Shown: piece by piece, positions 59,162 to 64,000 of the stretch | Layout: each line of letters starts with the position of its first letter | Position numbering within the stretch: position 1 is the first letter of the stretch | Origin: Nocardia aurantia | Lineage (GTDB): Bacteria > Actinomycetota > Actinomycetes > Mycobacteriales > Mycobacteriaceae | Reading direction: 5' to 3' | NCBI RefSeq assembly: GCF_009604425.1 | Contig: NZ_WEGI01000005.1 | Coordinates: 62,001 to 126,000, forward strand | Length of the DNA: 64,000 nucleotides | Made by a program: the position numbers and the translations under genes | Notes under the pieces: generated by a model | Databases searched by the model: none | Told to the model about the DNA's origin: nothing | What the model saw: the letters and a program-made list of their open reading frames with translations, nothing else

Positions 59162-62100
59162 TCAGCTGCGTTGTATCTCGGTCAACTTCGCGGTCAGGTC
59201 GGCGCCGATCGTAGCGATCCGCGGTTCATCGACTATCTGGAGGTGATCGCCCGGGATGTGGATGATCTCCAAGTTCGGGATGTACTCGTCCCAGCCGCCA
59301 TTGGGCCGGCGGTCGGCGAAACGCGGTTCCAGCTCGATGATTCCGTCGTGGTATCGATCCGCAAGGTACAGCACGGTATCACCGTCATACCGGCTGGGTG
59401 TCACCTTCTGCAACTCGCGGCTCTCCACCCAGGAGGTGCGCTGATGCTCCAGCACACCGCCGGGGATCTGCACACCGGCGAATTTGATGAGTTCCGAGAT
59501 GATCTGGAACTGCTCGGCATCGTCGACGCCGGCCAGTTCCTCCATCTGCTCCTGATCCAATTCGCCGTTGAATCCGTAGGTCTTCTTGGCGAAGGCCTGG
59601 TACCGCTCGATCCGGCGGACCCGCTCCTCGGGGGTGTCGACCTCGTTGTCCACCGGCAGCGCCAGATCGATCAGGCCGACCAGCCGGACATCGGCGCCCT
59701 CGGACCGCATGATCTGCGCGACCTGCAGCGCGAACACCGCTCCCAGCGACCAGCCGTACAGCACATACGGACCCTCCGGCTGCAGTTTGCGGATCTCCGG
59801 AATGTACTGCCGCGCGCGCTCATCGATGGAACCTTCGACCCGCTCGAAGCCGTACATCGGGGTGTCGGCTGGCAGTCGCTTCAGCAGCGGCTCGTACACC
59901 AGCGTGTTGCCGCCGGAGGGATGAAACACGAAGACCGGCACGGTCGCCGCTCCGTCGGGCCTGGCCCGCAGGGTGCGGACGAAGCCGTCGAGGCTGCCGC
60001 CGTCCTCCTGATGCCTGCGAACGATGTCGGACAGCTGCTCGATGGTCCGGACCGCCCGCACCTCGGCCGGATCGACCGTGGCGCCGACCCGTTCGGACAA
60101 CCGCTCCGACAGCTTGCCGGCGAGTTCGCCGTCGATCGCGGGCAGCAGATTGAAGATGCCGCCGGCCGACTTGCCGGTGACGGTCGCCCAGGTGGCGTAG
60201 GTGAGCCGCTCGGCCGCGTCGCGCGGGGGCACGTTCTCCTCGCGGCCGGCCTCGGTCCGCACACCGGATTCGGCGGCAGCCGTGGCGGTTTCGCCGCTGG
60301 TCTCGGAATCGGCCGGGGCCGTGGCGCTTTCGGCGGCGACGCCGAGACCGGCTGCAGCCGTGGCGGTTCCGTCGATCACACCGGATTCCGAAGGGCCGGT
60401 ACCGGTTCCGTCGACGGTCTCGGAACCGCTTGCCTGCGTGGCGGTCCCGACCCCGGCGGCGGCCTTGGCGGCGGCCGCCGGATCGGCGCCGGATTCGATG
60501 GCCGCACGGGCCGCGGCGACCACGGTCTCGTCGACGGTCAGTGTGCCGCCGCCGGCGGCCAGCGCCTCGACCTCGTCGCGGTGTTCGATGGCGTACCGCA
60601 GCATCTTCGCGACCTCGTCGAGGCTCGCGTCGCGGACGGCGGCGATCTGCAGCTGCGGGATGTCGAATTCGTACTCGACCCGGTTCTTGATCCGCATCGC
60701 CATCAACGAGTCCAGGCCCAGCTCCATGAGCGGGATCTCCATCGGCAGATCCTCGGGCGCGTAGCCCATGGTCTCGGCGACGATGCCGCGCAGTCGCGCG
60801 TCGATGGTCTCGGTGCTGTCCGGACTCCAGCGCTCGCCGAACGACGCACCGGTGTCGGCCGAATCCTCCTGTACCGCAGCGGTTTCGCGCGGCGCCGGGG
60901 TTTCGGCGGGTGCCACGGCGGTCACGGGCAGCGGGGCGCCGGAGCTGACGACCGCGTCGAACAGCAGCCGGAACCCGTCGCTCCCGGCGGCGTGCACCTG
61001 CACCGACGCACCGCCGGGATGCGGTGTGAGCGTGGTGGTCAGCAGGCCGCTCGCCGGCACCGCGGCCCGGGCAACCGAGGCGCCGAGCGCGACATCCGCG
61101 AGCACCTGCGCCGCGGCGGCGGTCACCAGCGCGCCGAGATCGGTGACGACATCGGCCGACACCTCCCAGGCGTGCCGGCCGTCCGGCAGCGCCACGTGCG
61201 AACCCGGCACCCGGCCGGTGCCGGAACCGCCGACCGCGATGTTCGCCTTCGGCCAGTACTCCTTGCGCAGGAACGCCGTACGCGGCGCGTTCGCGAACGG
61301 GCCCGCGGGCAGCAGCGAGCTCAGGTCCACCGGATGGCCCTGCGCGTACAGCTGGGCCAGCGCGGCGACCACCGCGGCGGACTCGTCCTCCTTGCGCTTC
61401 AGCGTGGGGATGAGCGCCGCGTTGTGCACGCCGGCCGCGTAGGTGGTGCCCAGCACCTGCATCAGCGCCACCGAATTCGGCGCCAACTCCAGATAGGTGG
61501 TGATGCCGTTGTCGACCGCGTGCCGCACCGCGTTGGTGAAGTACACCGAGTGCCGCATGTTGGTGACCCAGTAGTCCACGTCGTGCACCGCCGGATTGCC
61601 GGTCGGGTACACCGCGTCGCGATGCACGGTCGAGTACAGGTCTACCCGCAGCGGGGTGGGCTCGATACCGGCCAGCTCCGCGGAAAGCTCACCCAGCAGC
61701 GGATCCATCTGCGAGGTGTGTCCGGCACCGCGGGTCGGCAGCACCCGGGCGAACTTGCCCTCGGATTCGGCGCGCGCGACGACCGCGTGCACCTGCTCCG
61801 GCGGGCCGCCGATCACGGTGTTGGTCGGCGCCGCGTAGACCGCGACCTCGAGGTCGGGATAGTCGGCGAGCACCTCGACGATGGCGTCGGCGCTGTACTC
61901 CACCAGCGCCATGTTGCGGACCTGATCGTCGGTGAGGGCCTGCTCGGCCTCACCCATCAGCCGGGAGCGGGCGCTGATCACGCGCACCGCGTCCTCCAGG
62001 TTCAGGCCGCCGGCGATGTACGCGCCCGCGGCCTCGCCCATCGAATGGCCGACCACGGCCTCCGGCGCGGCGCCGTGCGCGCGCAGCACCTCGGCCAGGG

Positions 62101-64000
62101 CGACCTGGATGGTGAAGATGCCGACCTGGGACGTGCCGACGTCCCAGTCCTGCTCGTCGTCCAGGATCATCTCCCGGACCGAGTAGCCGGTCTCGAACTC
62201 CATCAGCTCGTCGACCTTGTCGACGGTCCGGGCGAAGATCGAATTCTCGTGGTAGAGCTGCTTGCCCATCTTGCGGTGCTGCGCGCCGAAACCGGCCAGC
62301 ACCCACATCGGGCCGTGCGCGGCCGGGGCGTCGGCGGTGAACACGCCGGGACCGGGCTTGCCGGCGGCGACAGCCCGCAGGCCCGCGATCGCCTCCTCGT
62401 GCGTGGTGGCGAGCACCACGCCGCGGGACCGGCCGTGGTTGCGCTTGGCCAGGGTGCGGGCCACATCGGCCAATGGCGTCGACGCGCCCTCGGCTGATTC
62501 CAGCCAGTCGGCCAGATCGGTGGCCGCGCGGCGGCGACGGGACGGCAGGTAGCCGGAGACCGGGAGGATCACCGGCAGCGGGGTCGCGCGCGCGGCGGTC
62601 CACTCCGGCTCGTTCGCGGCGGGGGCCGCATCGGCCTGCGCGACGATCGCTTCCGCGTCGGCGATCACCTCGGTGGTCTCGTCGTCGAATTCGTCCTCGA
62701 CGTCACCCTCGAGCTCGGCCTTGGCCGCCAGCCCGGCGGGCACCGCGAACTCCTCGCCGGTCGGCTCGGCGGCGGGCACGTACTCCTGGATGACCAGGTG
62801 CGCGTTGGTGCCGCCGAAGCCGAAGCCGGAGACGCCGATGGTGGCGGTGCCGCTGTAGCGCGGGAATTCGGTCGGCTCGTCGACCACCCGCAGCCGGGCC
62901 TGGTCGAACGGGATGTACGGGTTCGGCCCGGCGTAGTTCACGCTCGGCGGAATGACGTTGTGCTGCAACGCCATCACCACCTTGGCCAGGCTCGCCGCAC
63001 CGGCCGCCGACTCCAGGTGGCCGAAATTGGTCTTCGCGGAACCGAGCAGCACCGGCTTGTCGGCGTCGCGGCCGCGGCCGATCACCCGGGCCAGCGCGTC
63101 CGCCTCGATCGGATCGCCGAGCAGGGTGCCCGTGCCGTGCGCCTCGACGTAGTCGACGGAGGTCGGCGCGATGCCCGCGTCGCGGTAGGCGCGGCGCAGC
63201 ACCTCGGCCTGGGCATCCGGGTTGGGGGCGAGCAGGCCGTTGGAGCGGCCGTCGTTGTTCACCGCGGAACCCTTGATGACGGCGTAGATCTGGTCGCCGT
63301 CGCGCTCGGCGTCGGCGAGGCGCTTGAGCACCACCAGGCCGCCGCCCTCCGACCGGACGAAACCGTCGGCATCGGCGGAGAACGCCTTGACGTGGCCGTC
63401 CTTCGCGATCGCGCCGTTCGCCTCGAAGCCCAGCGTCGCGGCGGGCGCCACCAGCATGTTCACGCCGCCGGCCAGCGCCACGTCGGCCTCGCCGGAGCGC
63501 AGCGCGCGCACCGCTTGGTGCACCGCGACCAGGGTGGACGAGCACGCGGTGTCGACGGAGACCGACGGCCCGCGGAAGTCGTAGAAGTAGGACACCCGGT
63601 TCGGGATGATCGAGGACGCGCTGCCCATCAGCGAGTACGCCTCGGCCGACACCGGCACGTTCGGATCACGCTCGGCGGACAGCCCGAGCGCCGCGATCAG
63701 CATGAAGTCGTTGGTGGACGAGCCGATGAACACGCCGACCGGCTCACCCTTGAGCTCGTTCGCCGGGATCCGCGCGTGTTCCAGCGCCTCCCAGGTGAGC
63801 TCCATCATCAGCCGCTGCTGCGGGTCGACCCGCTCGACCTCCAGCGGCGACATCGCGAAGAATTCGGCGTCGAAGCCCTTGATCACGTCCTGATCGAGGT
63901 ACCCGCCCTTGGTGTTGGCCGCGTCGATCGCCGCCGCCAGCCGCGGATCGGAGGTGAACTCCGACCACCGGCCCGGGGGCCGTTCGCGGATGCCGTCGCC
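59162..64000 (-). CDS. pks13: Polyketide synthase Pks13 (5' end outside the window)
   Basis: At least 1612 residues of the condensing enzyme that joins two fatty acids into mycolic acid. Visible in order: ketosynthase with active-site Cys in [12 protein letters not shown] and His in [13 protein letters not shown] and NFGHLES; acyltransferase with [15 protein letters not shown]; acyl-carrier protein with Ser in [17 protein letters not shown]; and a thioesterase with [13 protein letters not shown]. An Ala/Gly/Ser/Thr-rich linker of about 90 residues lies between the carrier protein and thioesterase. The N-terminal carrier domain and the start lie to the right of base 64000; the frame stays open to the edge, so the GTG at 63886 is internal. 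Confidence 0.96.
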   Translation of the reverse strand, partial: GDGIRERPPGRWSEFTSDPRLAAAIDAANTKGGYLDQDVIKGFDAEFFAMSPLEVERVDPQQRLMMELTWEALEHARIPANELKGEPVGVFIGSSTNDFMLIAALGLSAERDPNVPVSAEAYSLMGSASSIIPNRVSYFYDFRGPSVSVDTACSSTLVAVHQAVRALRSGEADVALAGGVNMLVAPAATLGFEANGAIAKDGHVKAFSADADGFVRSEGGGLVVLKRLADAERDGDQIYAVIKGSAVNNDGRSNGLLAPNPDAQAEVLRRAYRDAGIAPTSVDYVEAHGTGTLLGDPIEADALARVIGRGRDADKPVLLGSAKTNFGHLESAAGAASLAKVVMALQHNVIPPSVNYAGPNPYIPFDQARLRVVDEPTEFPRYSGTATIGVSGFGFGGTNAHLVIQEYVPAAEPTGEEFAVPAGLAAKAELEGDVEDEFDDETTEVIADAEAIVAQADAAPAANEPEWTAARATPLPVILPVSGYLPSRRRRAATDLADWLESAEGASTPLADVARTLAKRNHGRSRGVVLATTHEEAIAGLRAVAAGKPGPGVFTADAPAAHGPMWVLAGFGAQHRKMGKQLYHENSIFARTVDKVDELMEFETGYSVREMILDDEQDWDVGTSQVGIFTIQVALAEVLRAHGAAPEAVVGHSMGEAAGAYIAGGLNLEDAVRVISARSRLMGEAEQALTDDQVRNMALVEYSADAIVEVLADYPDLEVAVYAAPTNTVIGGPPEQVHAVVARAESEGKFARVLPTRGAGHTSQMDPLLGELSAELAGIEPTPLRVDLYSTVHRDAVYPTGNPAVHDVDYWVTNMRHSVYFTNAVRHAVDNGITTYLELAPNSVALMQVLGTTYAAGVHNAALIPTLKRKEDESAAVVAALAQLYAQGHPVDLSSLLPAGPFANAPRTAFLRKEYWPKANIAVGGSGTGRVPGSHVALPDGRHAWEVSADVVTDLGALVTAAAAQVLADVALGASVARAAVPASGLLTTTLTPHPGGASVQVHAAGSDGFRLLFDAVVSSGAPLPVTAVAPAETPAPRETAAVQEDSADTGASFGERWSPDSTETIDARLRGIVAETMGYAPEDLPMEIPLMELGLDSLMAMRIKNRVEYEFDIPQLQIAAVRDASLDEVAKMLRYAIEHRDEVEALAAGGGTLTVDETVVAAARAAIESGADPAAAAKAAAGVGTATQASGSETVDGTGTGPSESGVIDGTATAAAGLGVAAESATAPADSETSGETATAAAESGVRTEAGREENVPPRDAAERLTYATWATVTGKSAGGIFNLLPAIDGELAGKLSERLSERVGATVDPAEVRAVRTIEQLSDIVRRHQEDGGSLDGFVRTLRARPDGAATVPVFVFHPSGGNTLVYEPLLKRLPADTPMYGFERVEGSIDERARQYIPEIRKLQPEGPYVLYGWSLGAVFALQVAQIMRSEGADVRLVGLIDLALPVDNEVDTPEERVRRIERYQAFAKKTYGFNGELDQEQMEELAGVDDAEQFQIISELIKFAGVQIPGGVLEHQRTSWVESRELQKVTPSRYDGDTVLYLADRYHDGIIELEPRFADRRPNGGWDEYIPNLEIIHIPGDHLQIVDEPRIATIGADLTAKLTEIQRS

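Noticed and set aside
57563..62497. An open frame of 1644 codons on the plus strand opposite accD4 and pks13
   Set aside because: It is antisense to two clearly identified genes, rich in His, Arg, Gly and Asp, and spans their boundary. It is a GC-content shadow.

Overview
This window comes from a high-GC mycolic-acid actinobacterium. Nocardia or a close relative is the best guess. It carries most of the machinery for the arabinogalactan-mycolate cell wall: GlfT1, GlfT2, Wzm/Wzt, DprE1/DprE2, AftA, two Emb arabinosyltransferases, AccD4, Pks13, RmlA/B/C and an antigen-85-like esterase. Gene order in several blocks matches the Mycobacterium tuberculosis Rv3772-Rv3800 region. Blocks that lie apart in M. 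tuberculosis (rmlA, rmlBC, glfT2) are gathered here.

Layout. 0-4 kb: an MmpL-type transporter behind a promoter overlapped by a TetR-type operator, an LLM-family oxidoreductase, and a small gene behind an SOS-box-like palindrome. 4-6.9 kb: tRNA-Ser(CGA), tadA with its companion gene, tyrA and a glycolipid-binding-type protein. 6.9-11.6 kb: a two-gene heterodimeric ABC exporter with unusual low-complexity insertions. 11.8-14.5 kb: a DUF998 membrane protein and a Dcm-type methyltransferase with a Vsr nuclease. 14.6-19.3 kb: three tRNA genes, an alpha/beta hydrolase, a HisC-like aminotransferase, a mycolyltransferase-like esterase and two small proteins, one resembling a CDI immunity protein. 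19.5-25.2 kb: quinone oxidoreductase, class V aminotransferase-like protein, bpa, wzm-wzt-glfT1. 25.7-31.6 kb: SDR and LLM oxidoreductases, then a DUF2142 membrane protein, a GT2 and a GtrA protein. 31.7-37.7 kb: glfT2, rmlB, a lipase/esterase, rmlA-rmlC. 37.8-44.0 kb: an accessory stretch with a divergent MFS/MarR pair, an HTH-DUF5753 regulator, a small unknown and a molybdopterin oxidoreductase. 44.1-64 kb: GtrA, dprE1-dprE2, aftA, two emb genes, a DUF5988 gene, accD4 and pks13, which runs off the right edge.

How the genes work together. RmlA/B/C make dTDP-rhamnose intermediates for the linker. GlfT1 and GlfT2 build the galactan, which Wzm/Wzt export. DprE1/DprE2 make decaprenyl-P-arabinose, which AftA and the Emb proteins polymerise outside the membrane. 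AccD4 and Pks13 make the mycolates, which the antigen-85-like esterase may transfer.

The most interesting points are these: a compact GT-C / GT2 / GtrA module that could decorate the arabinogalactan; a pervasive leaderless promoter pattern (TANNNT 6-8 nt before the start codon in 15 genes); DnaA-box clusters upstream of aftA and the first emb gene; low-complexity insertions in several envelope proteins; and two enzyme-like proteins that lack the expected catalytic residue.
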